From positions 15,849-41,617 of the forward strand of contig FR901787.1 of the NCBI GenBank assembly GCA_000437675.1: a stretch of DNA of 25,769 nt, in the 5' to 3' direction. The stretch comes from Prevotella sp. CAG:891 (GTDB taxonomy: Bacteria; Bacteroidota; Bacteroidia; Bacteroidales; Bacteroidaceae). Below, one piece after another: positions 1-6,490 of the stretch (positions are counted from its first letter, which is position 1; every line of letters starts with the position of its first letter). A program made the translations under genes and the position numbers. Below the pieces are notes generated by a model, which did not search any database, had not been told where the DNA came from, and was given only the letters and a program-made list of their open reading frames with translations.

Positions 1-310
1 GTTCGCGGCAGTACTCTGAGGTAAATTCACTCAGTTGTTCTACGCCTCCGCGTTCAAGAATCCACGATTCGCGCAGGCGGGGCAGACCTTCTTTCAAGTT
101 TACTTCGTAGTCAGGGTCAGAGTAGGGTCCGCTGGTGTCATAAACGAGCACCGGGTCGTTGGGGAGAAAATGCTTGTTTCCTTCAGCATCCTTGGTAACG
201 GTCGGTGTCAGATTAACTTGACGCATGCCCACCTTTAAGAAGGGGAAAAGCTTTCCCGGTATATAGTGTTTTTGGCTACCGGGGTAGTGTATCTTCATTG
301 TTTCGTTCAT
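1..310 (-). CDS. thiC: Phosphomethylpyrimidine synthase ThiC, N-terminal part (3' end outside window)
   Basis: ThiC is the radical-SAM enzyme that converts aminoimidazole ribotide into hydroxymethylpyrimidine phosphate, the pyrimidine half of thiamine, in the cytoplasm. About 103 codons are visible. They carry the family's N-terminal hallmarks: GMRQVNLTPT, then PVLVYDTSGPYSDP, then GLPRLRESWILERGGVEQL. The catalytic barrel and the C-terminal Fe-S cysteine motif lie beyond position 1 and cannot be judged. I chose the ATG at 310-308; an in-frame ATG at 298-296 is the alternative. The gene starts 14 nt after the thiE stop and is surely co-transcribed with it from the TPP-riboswitch promoter near 1280. 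The family call is very safe from the motifs; the exact start is less so. Confidence 0.95.
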   Translation of the reverse strand, partial: MNETMKIHYPGSQKHYIPGKLFPFLKVGMRQVNLTPTVTKDAEGNKHFLPNDPVLVYDTSGPYSDPDYEVNLKEGLPRLRESWILERGGVEQLSEFTSEYCRE

Positions 311-324
311 GAGAGAAATGTTTT

Positions 325-948
325 TTATTGTTCATCAGCCGAAAGGAAGCGTTGCATCATGTCGACGGGGTTGTCGGCCCGCAACACGGCACCGCTCACC
401 GCAATGCCCTGGATGCCCGTGTCGAGAATTGGCATTACATCGTCGATGGTAATGCCCCCGATGGCACAAATGGGAATGCGTATGCCTTTCTCTGAAATTT
501 GTTTTACAATGTTTTCGTATCCTTCCAGTCCTAAAATGGGCGAAAGTTTTTCTTTAGTTTCGGTATATCTGAATGGTCCACAGCCAATGTAGTCGGCACT
601 TTGCCGTTTGAGCCGGCATATATCTTCGAACGTGTTGGCAGTTCCACCGATGATGAATTCATGTCCTAACAGTTCGCGCGCTTTATCGACAGGCATATCG
701 TTTTTCCCTAAATGCACACCGTCGGCTTTTATTTTCTGGCAAAGTTCCACCCGGTCGTCCAATATGAATGTTGCTCCAACATCGTGGCAAGCCTTCAGCA
801 AACGCAAGGCAATAGGTTCCACCTCTTCGTCGGTAGCATTTTTCATGCGCAGTTGTATCCAGCGACATCCGCCCTGTAAGGCAAGCATGGCCGACTCTTC
901 GTAGCCAATAGTCGGGATGGTGTGGGTGATGAATTGAACTGGTATCAT
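325..948 (-). CDS. thiE: Thiamine-phosphate synthase ThiE
   Basis: ThiE joins hydroxymethylpyrimidine diphosphate and the thiazole phosphate to give thiamine monophosphate. The 207-residue length is normal for this TIM-barrel family. Visible signatures in order are IQLRMKN near the N-terminus, DDRVELCQKIKADGVHLGKND (nucleotide/PPi binding), the IGCGPFRYTETKEKLSPILG loop and the AIGGI phosphate-binding turn. The ATG at 948 is the only sensible start, because the barrel begins almost at once. It lies upstream of thiC with a 14-nt gap, and about 235 nt downstream of a TPP riboswitch, so repression by thiamine pyrophosphate is expected. A thiS gene, which sits at this place in some Bacteroidetes thi operons, is not recognisable here. 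Confidence 0.96.
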   Translation of the reverse strand: MIPVQFITHTIPTIGYEESAMLALQGGCRWIQLRMKNATDEEVEPIALRLLKACHDVGATFILDDRVELCQKIKADGVHLGKNDMPVDKARELLGHEFIIGGTANTFEDICRLKRQSADYIGCGPFRYTETKEKLSPILGLEGYENIVKQISEKGIRIPICAIGGITIDDVMPILDTGIQGIAVSGAVLRADNPVDMMQRFLSADEQ

Positions 949-972
949 ATTATATCAAATGGAGTTGATGTT

Positions 973-1176
973 TTAAAACGCCGGAGTGTCTTGTAAAGTT
1001 GGTATGAGCGGGGAAACATATCCGGGAAGGGTATATAGTGAAAATGGGCTGATTCCATCCGAAAGAAAACGAAACTGAATGTATCCATAAAATTCAGCGT
1101 CAACTTTAATAATAAGAATTGGATGTCGTGTACTCACAGCCATTGTGTTAAAATCAGACACAATGTAATTGCTCAT
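973..1176 (-). CDS. Small uncertain ORF between TPP riboswitch and thiE (67 aa)
   Basis: I do not recognise this 67-codon frame. It starts 7 nt after the last helix of the TPP riboswitch and ends 24 nt before thiE. The predicted product begins MSNYIVSDFN and ends LIPTLQDTPAF. It has no signal peptide, no Gly-Gly tail and no similarity that I can see to ThiS, although ThiS is about this length. A perfect 8-bp hairpin lies inside its first codons (1141-1165). It may be a real small protein, a decayed gene or simply leader RNA forming the riboswitch expression platform. Position is the only positive argument, so confidence is low. Confidence 0.25.
   Translation of the reverse strand: MSNYIVSDFNTMAVSTRHPILIIKVDAEFYGYIQFRFLSDGISPFSLYTLPGYVSPLIPTLQDTPAF
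1141..1165 (-). promoter_or_regulatory. Hairpin downstream of TPP aptamer
   Basis: The arms CATTGTGT (1141-1148) and ACACAATG (1158-1165) are perfectly complementary around a 9-nt loop. In the thi transcript this stem lies about 20 nt after the riboswitch aptamer. It has no U-tract, so it is not a simple terminator. It could be part of the switch's expression platform; this is inference from position. Confidence 0.4.
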
Positions 1177-1182
1177 AAAATG

Positions 1183-1264
1183 AAAGGCTTCCCTTCGCCG
1201 GCATGATCCGGTGCAGGTTCGGAGGGTATAATCTCAGCACACCCAAATAGGCGTACACCCCTTA
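1183..1264 (-). promoter_or_regulatory. TPP riboswitch (THI element)
   Basis: Read on the minus strand, the region gives the conserved THI-box order: GGGGTG, then CTGAGA, then ACCC, then GAACCTG, then GGATCATGCCGGCG, then AGGGAAG. The ends can close a P1 helix (AAGG at 1263-1260 with CCTT at 1187-1184). It lies between a strong promoter (1279-1309) and thiE-thiC, exactly where thiamine genes are controlled. Binding of thiamine pyrophosphate is expected to lower expression of the downstream genes. I see no strong U-tract terminator behind the aptamer, so the mechanism may be translational or use the hairpin at 1141-1165. Confidence 0.95.
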
Positions 1265-1278
1265 GCGTTATTCACGAG

Positions 1279-1309
1279 CAAATATACGAATAAAATGATA
1301 CGGCGCAAA
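1279..1309 (-). promoter_or_regulatory. Promoter of the thi operon
   Basis: On the minus strand TTTG (1309-1306), a 19-nt spacer and TATATTTG (1286-1279) match the Bacteroidetes housekeeping promoter consensus exactly. Transcription would begin near 1272, a few bases before the TPP riboswitch. Confidence 0.8.
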
Positions 1310-1394
1310 AAAATGAAAGCATAAATTGTAGATTTCCTTCATTCGCTGATGTGGCATTCTTTACTTTTGACTCGCCACAACAGCACCGAAGCCA

Positions 1395-1712
1395 TCAGTA
1401 ATCAGGACAGAGGATGGTGTATGGCGAATTTAACAGAAAGCTTAATAAAAGTAAACCATAAAGTGCTGCGCTTTTTTGATTTCTGCGCGAAATAACTGTT
1501 CGGGAAACCGCTTTTAGTGTTTTTCTGAAAACGCTGATTATCAGTAGTTCTGAATTTGTTGAAACTAGGTCGGAGAAAAATGAAACAAGCTCGGAACTAA
1601 TTTCAACAAGCTCGGAACTAATTTCAACAAGTTCGGAGCAAATCTTTACGATAGGCCGTTGCAAGGTTAAAACCGAGGAGAAACGAGAGCTGTTTTCGGG
1701 ACATAATTTCAT
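1395..1712 (-). CDS. Hypothetical small ORF with heptad repeats (105 aa)
   Basis: I do not recognise this frame. It lies in an otherwise gene-poor gap. After about 20 residues it contains five copies of a seven-residue unit (ICSELVE, ISSELVE, ISSELVS, FFSDLVS, TNSELLI), encoded by a 21-bp tandem DNA repeat. The hydrophobic spacing (Ile and Leu four and three residues apart) fits a short coiled coil. The C-terminus has a hydrophobic stretch (ALYGLLLLSFLLN) that might be a membrane segment. I see no matching promoter just upstream, and another minus-strand frame (1624-1833) overlaps its 5' end. It may be a real small membrane protein or a chance frame through a DNA repeat. Confidence 0.25.
   Translation of the reverse strand: MKLCPENSSRFSSVLTLQRPIVKICSELVEISSELVEISSELVSFFSDLVSTNSELLIISVFRKTLKAVSRTVISRRNQKSAALYGLLLLSFLLNSPYTILCPDY
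1546..1650. repeat. Tandem repeat, five 21-bp units
   Basis: Five units of 21 bp run head to tail: 1546-1566, 1567-1587, 1588-1608, 1609-1629 and 1630-1650. Units three and four are identical; the first, second and fifth have drifted. The core is AGCTCGGAACTAATTTCAAC. Since 21 is a multiple of three, any frame stays open across the array and gives a seven-residue protein repeat. Confidence 0.9.
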
Positions 1713-1895
1713 ATAAATTCACTATGTAAGCAAATGCGTTTTTAACAATTACGCACCACCCGCACTGATACGTAATGGCCGTGGCTATGCATCTTGTCGC
1801 TTGCCTTGCCCTTGTGCTACGCTTGAGTGGCATTTTTCAAAGTGTGCCGCTGTGTAAATGTTGGTGGGTAAAGAGTGCAAAAAATAGATGAATAA

Positions 1896-1927
1896 ATTGC
1901 ACATTTAAAAGATAACCCATATATTTG
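1896..1927 (+). promoter_or_regulatory. Promoter of the T9SS mini-protein gene
   Basis: ATTG (1896-1899), a 20-nt spacer and TATATTTG (1920-1927) fit the Bacteroidetes consensus. The predicted start near 1933 leaves an untranslated leader of about 118 nt before the ATG at 2052. That leader can fold, for example GCTGAA (1998-2003) with TTCAGC (2011-2016). Confidence 0.7.
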
Positions 1928-2051
1928 CAGACAGATAACTTTTACCAGTGAGGTATATCCTGTTTGTCACTCATTCCGAAGCGTCAGTGAACGCATCGCT
2001 GAAGCAAGGTTTCAGCAAACAGACCTCCATACATTATATATATAATTGCTT

Positions 2052-2393
2052 ATGAAACAACAGATACTACGACTATTTGTAATAATATGCAGCATGGCTT
2101 TGCCCGGGGCAGCCATGGCAGAAGCAGAACCCGGATGGGGCTTTATGGAAAGTAATGCCGAATATGCAGCGTATGGTTCATCGCTTTTGGCAGAGCCTTC
2201 TTTGACGGTGCGTGGCAATGTGCTGCACATTCAAAATGCACAGGGAAGTGCATTGGAGGTGTATGACGTGACGGGTAAGCGTGTGATACTTCAAAGTATT
2301 GAAAGCAATGATAAAACCGTGACACTTAACCTTAACAAGGGTTGCTACATTGTCAGAATCGGTAAACTGACCCGCAAGATTTCACTTTCATAA
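2052..2393 (+). CDS. Tiny secreted protein consisting mostly of a T9SS C-terminal sorting domain
   Basis: The 113-residue product opens with a classical signal peptide (about residues 1-23, ending AMA before EAE). A short linker of about 25 residues follows. Residues 49-113 then look like the type A sorting domain used by the type IX secretion system: LTVRGNVLHIQNAQG, EVYDVTGKRV, and the closing KGCYIVRIGKLTRKISL. These domains normally sit behind a large enzyme or adhesin and send it through the outer membrane. Here there is almost no cargo. I chose ATG 2052 over the TTG six bases upstream. A promoter lies at 1896-1927 and a long terminator follows, so it is a single-gene unit. The true role is unknown; it may be an exported peptide, a surface protein or a remnant of a larger gene. 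Confidence 0.8.
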   Translation: MKQQILRLFVIICSMALPGAAMAEAEPGWGFMESNAEYAAYGSSLLAEPSLTVRGNVLHIQNAQGSALEVYDVTGKRVILQSIESNDKTVTLNLNKGCYIVRIGKLTRKISLS

Positions 2394-2446
2394 CCGCAAC
2401 TGAATATGGCAGTTTGCCGATGCGTTAAAGCAAGGAATTTGCCGAC

Positions 2447-2520
2447 GAATGAAAAAGCAAAATTTACATGTAGATGTTACCTTATATTTAAGGTGTAATT
2501 TTGCTTTTTCATTCTTTTTT
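2447..2520 (+). terminator. Long terminator after the T9SS mini-protein gene
   Basis: GAATGAAAAAGCAAAATT (2447-2464) and AATTTTGCTTTTTCATTC (2497-2514) form a perfect 18-bp stem, followed by six T (2515-2520). The loop carries a second perfect hairpin, ACCTTA-TATT-TAAGGT (2479-2494). It separates the mini-protein gene from the sigma operon. Confidence 0.85.
2496..2503 (+). promoter_or_regulatory. Possible -7 box of the ECF sigma operon
   Basis: TAATTTTG matches the TAnnTTTG box and would start transcription near 2509, about 60 nt before the sigma ATG. It lies inside the 3' arm of the upstream terminator. The -33 position has only a weak match, so this is tentative. Confidence 0.4.
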
Positions 2521-2569
2521 GTATCAGAAGATTTCGGGCATAAGCCTTAGTAGCAGTTTATTCATTTTT

Positions 2570-3109
2570 ATGTCTGCATCACATTACAACTTGGAATTAT
2601 TGCGCAACCCGAGCACTCGGACAGAGGCTTTCGGGGAAATGGTTCGTGAACTGAGTCCACAGCTTTACACTCAGATTCGCCGCATTGTGCAGTATCATGA
2701 GGATGCTGATGATGTGTTGCAAAACACTTTTATGAAAGCATGGCAGGCTATCGACCTGTTTCGAGGCGATTGTCAGCTATCTACCTGGCTCTACCGTATT
2801 GCACTGAATGAAAGTTTGGCTTTTCTGCAAAAGCAAAAAAATAATGAGAGCCTTGATAATTCAGAAACGGAAACGGTACGAACGCTCGAGGCCGACCCTT
2901 ATTTTGATGGCGACGAAACCGAACTGCTTTTGCAAAAAGCCATAGCCACTTTGCCCGATAAGCAAAGGGTGGTGTTTAACCTGAAGTACTTTGATGAAAT
3001 GAAGTACGAAGAAATGAGTGAGTTGCTTGAAACCAGTGTTGGTGCGTTGAAAGCTTCCTATCATTTGGCCGTGAAGAAAATCGAACAATTTTTTCACGAT
3101 GCAGATTAA
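2570..3109 (+). CDS. ECF-type RNA polymerase sigma factor (RpoE-like)
   Basis: This 179-residue protein directs RNA polymerase to stress promoters. Region 2 is clear at about residues 30-90: YHEDADDVLQNTFMKAWQAI, then GDCQLSTWLYRIALNESLAFLQK. An acidic linker follows (residues 95-120). Region 4 spans about 120-175: IATLPDKQRVVFNLKYFDEM, then YEEMSELLETSVGALKASYHLAVKKIEQF. I use the ATG at 2570; the frame is open upstream to 2501, but that part overlaps the terminator stem and resembles no sigma domain. The anti-sigma-like gene follows after 59 nt. Its own regulon cannot be read from this window. Family certain, stimulus unknown. Confidence 0.95.
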   Translation: MSASHYNLELLRNPSTRTEAFGEMVRELSPQLYTQIRRIVQYHEDADDVLQNTFMKAWQAIDLFRGDCQLSTWLYRIALNESLAFLQKQKNNESLDNSETETVRTLEADPYFDGDETELLLQKAIATLPDKQRVVFNLKYFDEMKYEEMSELLETSVGALKASYHLAVKKIEQFFHDAD

Positions 3110-3168
3110 ACTATTGACCCTTTTGCCTATCTATCTTAATAAGAAGTGTAACTCCTAATTTTGCAATT

Positions 3169-3525
3169 ATGAAAACCTTTGATGTTAATAAATCACCAGC
3201 GCATAATCCGTTTAAAGTGCCTGAGGGGTATTTCTCGCAATTTCACGATCAGTTCATGGCGCGTATGGCTGTTATGCCTCCCTTACATATCAATGTAACT
3301 CCCGAATTGCGCATTGTACGCTGGATTCCGAAATTGGGCGTGGCTTGTGTGGCAGGACTCCTTCTGCTGTTTTCGCAATTATTGCCGTTGTCGGGAAATG
3401 ATGATGCCAACCATACACTCGGCGCAAATGCAGCCTATCGCGAAAAAATGAACGAGGAGCAGGCTTTTGATTACCTAATGATGGCTGATGCCGATAATAT
3501 TGAAAATTATGCAGTTGATTTTTAA
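3169..3525 (+). CDS. Putative membrane-anchored anti-sigma factor (118 aa)
   Basis: A short protein with a cytoplasmic part of about 50 residues, one membrane segment (about residues 55-75, LGVACVAGLLLLFSQLLPL) and a small acidic outer part. The N-terminal motif NPFKVPEGYFSQF resembles small proteins encoded next to ECF sigma factors in Bacteroidetes; I recognise it by motif and context, not by a named family. It probably holds the sigma factor of the preceding gene at the inner membrane until a signal arrives. There is no zinc-binding HxxxCxxC motif, so it is not a ZAS-type anti-sigma factor. Its 3' end overlaps the next gene by 17 nt, which suggests translational coupling. The role as anti-sigma is inference. 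Confidence 0.7.
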   Translation: MKTFDVNKSPAHNPFKVPEGYFSQFHDQFMARMAVMPPLHINVTPELRIVRWIPKLGVACVAGLLLLFSQLLPLSGNDDANHTLGANAAYREKMNEEQAFDYLMMADADNIENYAVDF

Positions 3526-4069
3526 CTTAAAACGTAAATTGGCGGGCTTTTTGCCTTTGATGCTGTTGCTTTTACTTTGTCCGGCGGTGTCTGCTGAGGC
3601 TGCCATTCAGCATAATCAGACGGGATTGACCCCTGAGACCGAATCGGCTGACTGCATGGAAAATGGTAAGCTGCACCATCCCGAAAAAGGGAGAAAAAGG
3701 CCGCATCGCTTTAATCCGGAACAGTTTAAACGCGACTTGTCTGTACACATCACTCGCAAGGCTGAATTTACACAGGAGGAAGCTAAGAACTTCTTTCCCA
3801 TATTCTTTGAAATGAAGGATAAGCAGCGGGCATTGGAACGTCAGAAAAACCGTACGTTGCGCAGTGCTTCGGAATCGGATAAAAATGAGAAGGATTGCGA
3901 ACGGGTGTTGGAACTGATCGAAAAGCTTGAAACAAAATCCATGCGTATCGAAAAAGACTACATGAAGCGCTTGCGCAGTATTGTGGGTGCACGTAAATTG
4001 GTCAAGGCCATGGCGGCCGATCGGGTATTTGGCCGACGTATGTTTCATCAAATGACCAAGAAGCGTTGA
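3509..4069 (+). CDS. Periplasmic CpxP/Spy-like helical protein of the ECF operon
   Basis: The 186-residue product begins with a strong signal peptide (basic LKRK, then LAGFLPLMLLLLLCPAVSA). The mature part is charged and almost wholly helical. Residues about 75-110 (LSVHITRKAEFTQEEAKNFF, then PIFFEMKDKQRAL) resemble the repeated helical unit of small periplasmic sensors of the Spy/CpxP/CnrX type found beside Bacteroidetes ECF sigma genes. The C-terminus is very basic (RRMFHQMTKKR). The ATG at 3509 is chosen because the signal peptide starts there; one at 3488 would add seven residues. It overlaps the anti-sigma gene and so belongs to the same operon. It probably senses or buffers envelope damage, as CpxP does; the ligand cannot be told. 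Confidence 0.75.
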   Translation: MQLIFNLKRKLAGFLPLMLLLLLCPAVSAEAAIQHNQTGLTPETESADCMENGKLHHPEKGRKRPHRFNPEQFKRDLSVHITRKAEFTQEEAKNFFPIFFEMKDKQRALERQKNRTLRSASESDKNEKDCERVLELIEKLETKSMRIEKDYMKRLRSIVGARKLVKAMAADRVFGRRMFHQMTKKR

Positions 4070-4117
4070 ATCGCTGTGCTGTTTGATGAATGATTTTAAT
4101 AGTATATAATATTACAG

Positions 4118-6250
4118 ATGACTGAAATAAACCAGCAGGCAGATTTAGCAAGAGATATAATTGAAACTACAAATCGAAATTTGTTTCTGACAGGTAAAGC
4201 CGGCACAGGAAAAACTACTTTCCTGCGTCGGCTTCGGCGTGAATTGCCCAAGCGTATGGTTGTGCTTGCCCCGACGGGCATTGCTGCCATCAATGCTGAG
4301 GGCGTTACGCTGCATTCGTTTTTTCAACTTCCTTTTTCGCCGTATTTGCCCGGGGTGCCGAATACTGAAAAACGGTATGGCATCAACAAGCAAAAGCAAA
4401 AGCTGATTCGCAGCCTTGATTTGCTTGTGATTGACGAAATCAGTATGGTGAGGGCTGATATGCTCGATGCGGTTGATTCGGAATTGCGACGCATCCGAAG
4501 AGATAGCCGCCCATTTGGTGGTCTGCAAGTATTGTTTATCGGCGATTTGCATCAGCTTTCTCCTGTAGTTAAGGACGAAGAGTGGGCAATGTTGAGCCAA
4601 TACTATGCTACTCCGTATTTTTTCAGTGCGCAGGTTTTTGAAAAGGCTGAAATGCTGTGCGTTGAGTTGGAGCAGGTATATCGCCAAAGCGACCCTCAGT
4701 TCTTGAGTTTGCTGAACGATTTGCGCGAAGGTAAAGTTACAAACGGTACGCTGCAAATGCTGAATGAACGCTATGTAGAGAACTTTGATGTGAACAATTC
4801 GGATTGGGGTATTCAGCTTGTGACGCACAACTGGCAGGCACAACGCATTAACGATTCCAAGCTCGAACAGATTGATGCTAAAGCCTATACATACTGTGCG
4901 CAAATCAAAGGTAAGTTTCCCGAACTGTCATTTCCGACTGAAAAAGATTTGGTGCTCAAGGTGGGTGCTCAGGTGATGTTTGTGAAGAACGATGCGCAAA
5001 AACGTTACTACAACGGAACCATAGCCAAGGTGGTTGAGGCCAACGAACAGAATTTTAAAGTAAAAACAGTGGATGACGGACGCATAATCACTGTGATTGA
5101 AGAAGCATGGAACAACTCGCGCTACGGAATTGATGAAAAGGATGGAGAAATTCGCGAAATCGTTGAGGGTACGTTTAAGCAGTTCCCCATCAAATTAGCT
5201 TGGGCCATTACCATACATAAAAGCCAGGGCTTGACGTTCGACCACGTGGTAATTGATGCCGCAAAAGCATTTACACATGGACAAACTTATGTGGCTTTGA
5301 GCCGTTGTCGTACGCTGCAAGGTATTGTGTTGACTTCGCAACTGACTGAAGGGGCAATCATTGTGGACGAAGTGGTGCGTAGCTTTTACCAAAAGGTACA
5401 CGACATGCAAATCACTTCTGAACAATTAGCTTTGATGCGGATGGACTATCATTTGCGCCTGGTTGAAGAACTGTTTACTTTCGAAAAAGAACGCATAGGT
5501 TTTTCCCAACTGCATCGCCTGTTCGAAGAACATTTGTATCGCATTTACCCGCAGACTGCAGCTTCGATAGAAAGCAATTTGCGTGAGTTCGATTTGGCGG
5601 TGATGAGCGTTTCGAGTAAATTTCATGCGCAATATCAGTATTTGTTGAAGCTGGCAAAGGGCAGTATTGAAGATGACGTTTTGCAGGAGCGTATCAGCAA
5701 AGGCGCATTTTACTTTAAGGAAAAATTGAACCAGGTGCTTCAGTTTGTGAGCGACAGTTCTGATGTCGATGTTGACAACAAGGAAGTGAAGAAACGCTTG
5801 GACACCATCGGAGCGGATTTGATTGAAACATTGACCGAACATATTTCTTTGCTTAAATGGGTGCATGCTAATGGAATCCATCTCAAGGATTATCTGAAAG
5901 CCAGAGCCAGAGTTCTTATGCAAAAAGATAAGAAGAGTGCAGAGGGTGCTAAAGCAACGAAAGACAAAACCGCGGCTGATGGCAGTAGTCACGCCAAAAC
6001 AAAACTTCCATCTGAAGTAAAGAATCCGAAACTCTATGCCGTGTTGCATAATTGGCGATACGAAAAAAGCAAGGAACTGGAAAAGCCGGCTTACACTATT
6101 TTGCAAACCAATGCCATCATAGGCATGGCAAACATGATGCCCCAAACCAAAGAAGAGCTTCTGAATATTCCTTATTTCGGCGAAAAAGGTTTTGAGCGTT
6201 ATGGTTCCGAATTGCTGCAAATCATTAAGGATTTTGCGAATAACCTATAA
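4118..6250 (+). CDS. Pif1/RecD-like superfamily 1 DNA helicase with C-terminal HRDC-like domain
   Basis: A 710-residue ATP-driven helicase. Walker A is GKAGTGKT (residues 26-33); motif Ia is PTGIAAINAEG (52-62); Walker B is DEIS (106-109); motif III is GDLHQLSPV (142-150). Motif V (TIHKSQGLTFD, 365-375) and motif VI (YVALSRCRT, 391-399) have the Pif1/RecD form. The middle third has no motif I can name. A lysine/alanine-rich linker at about 600-640 leads to an HRDC-like end (about 640-710, with ELEKPAYTILQTNAIIGMA and LLNIPYFGEKGFERYG), a module that binds DNA in RecQ and RNase D. Roles in replication-fork or recombination repair are likely. It follows the ECF operon by 48 nt, with no terminator visible between them, so read-through is possible. 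Confidence 0.92.
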   Translation: MTEINQQADLARDIIETTNRNLFLTGKAGTGKTTFLRRLRRELPKRMVVLAPTGIAAINAEGVTLHSFFQLPFSPYLPGVPNTEKRYGINKQKQKLIRSLDLLVIDEISMVRADMLDAVDSELRRIRRDSRPFGGLQVLFIGDLHQLSPVVKDEEWAMLSQYYATPYFFSAQVFEKAEMLCVELEQVYRQSDPQFLSLLNDLREGKVTNGTLQMLNERYVENFDVNNSDWGIQLVTHNWQAQRINDSKLEQIDAKAYTYCAQIKGKFPELSFPTEKDLVLKVGAQVMFVKNDAQKRYYNGTIAKVVEANEQNFKVKTVDDGRIITVIEEAWNNSRYGIDEKDGEIREIVEGTFKQFPIKLAWAITIHKSQGLTFDHVVIDAAKAFTHGQTYVALSRCRTLQGIVLTSQLTEGAIIVDEVVRSFYQKVHDMQITSEQLALMRMDYHLRLVEELFTFEKERIGFSQLHRLFEEHLYRIYPQTAASIESNLREFDLAVMSVSSKFHAQYQYLLKLAKGSIEDDVLQERISKGAFYFKEKLNQVLQFVSDSSDVDVDNKEVKKRLDTIGADLIETLTEHISLLKWVHANGIHLKDYLKARARVLMQKDKKSAEGAKATKDKTAADGSSHAKTKLPSEVKNPKLYAVLHNWRYEKSKELEKPAYTILQTNAIIGMANMMPQTKEELLNIPYFGEKGFERYGSELLQIIKDFANNL

Positions 6251-6433
6251 TTGTTTTTTTACAAGAAAACAGTATATGAAAAGGGATGCTTATGCGGAAT
6301 GCTGACAGGGTGTTGTGCGTCATGGATGAGGTGAGTTGATGCAGTAAAGTGGCTGTGTTGACCGATAGATGCAGTTTATTCATCTGAATCTGAACATTTA
6401 ATGCGAGTTTAAGGCAATATTTTAAGCCATATA

Positions 6434-6466
6434 TTAGCGTGCTATCATCCTTTTTGTGTATATTTG
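6434..6466 (+). promoter_or_regulatory. guaA promoter
   Basis: TTAG (6434-6437), a 21-nt spacer and TATATTTG (6459-6466) fit the Bacteroidetes promoter. Transcription would start near 6472. This makes the ATG at 6491 the true guaA start, because the in-frame ATG at 6470 would lie at or before the RNA 5' end. Confidence 0.65.
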
Positions 6467-6490
6467 CTGATGAAACAATCATTTTTTTGT

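Noticed and set aside
1624..1833. Minus-strand frame of 69 codons upstream of the heptad ORF
   Set aside because: Overlaps the heptad frame, cysteine-rich and irregular, with no start context; probably chance.
3156..3163. TAATTTTG before the anti-sigma gene as a promoter
   Set aside because: It is only 5 nt before the ATG, would need a leaderless transcript and has a poor -33 match; operon transcription from upstream is simpler.
3110..3168. Possible terminator between sigma and anti-sigma genes
   Set aside because: No inverted repeat with a T-run is present.
4145..4903. Minus-strand open frame of 252 codons (and a similar one at 5426-6220)
   Set aside because: Both are antisense to the helicase gene with intact motifs; their residue composition looks like a back-translation shadow.
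6251..6458. Possible purine riboswitch upstream of guaA
   Set aside because: No conserved aptamer core could be found, and the promoter lies directly before the gene, so the region is probably not transcribed with guaA.
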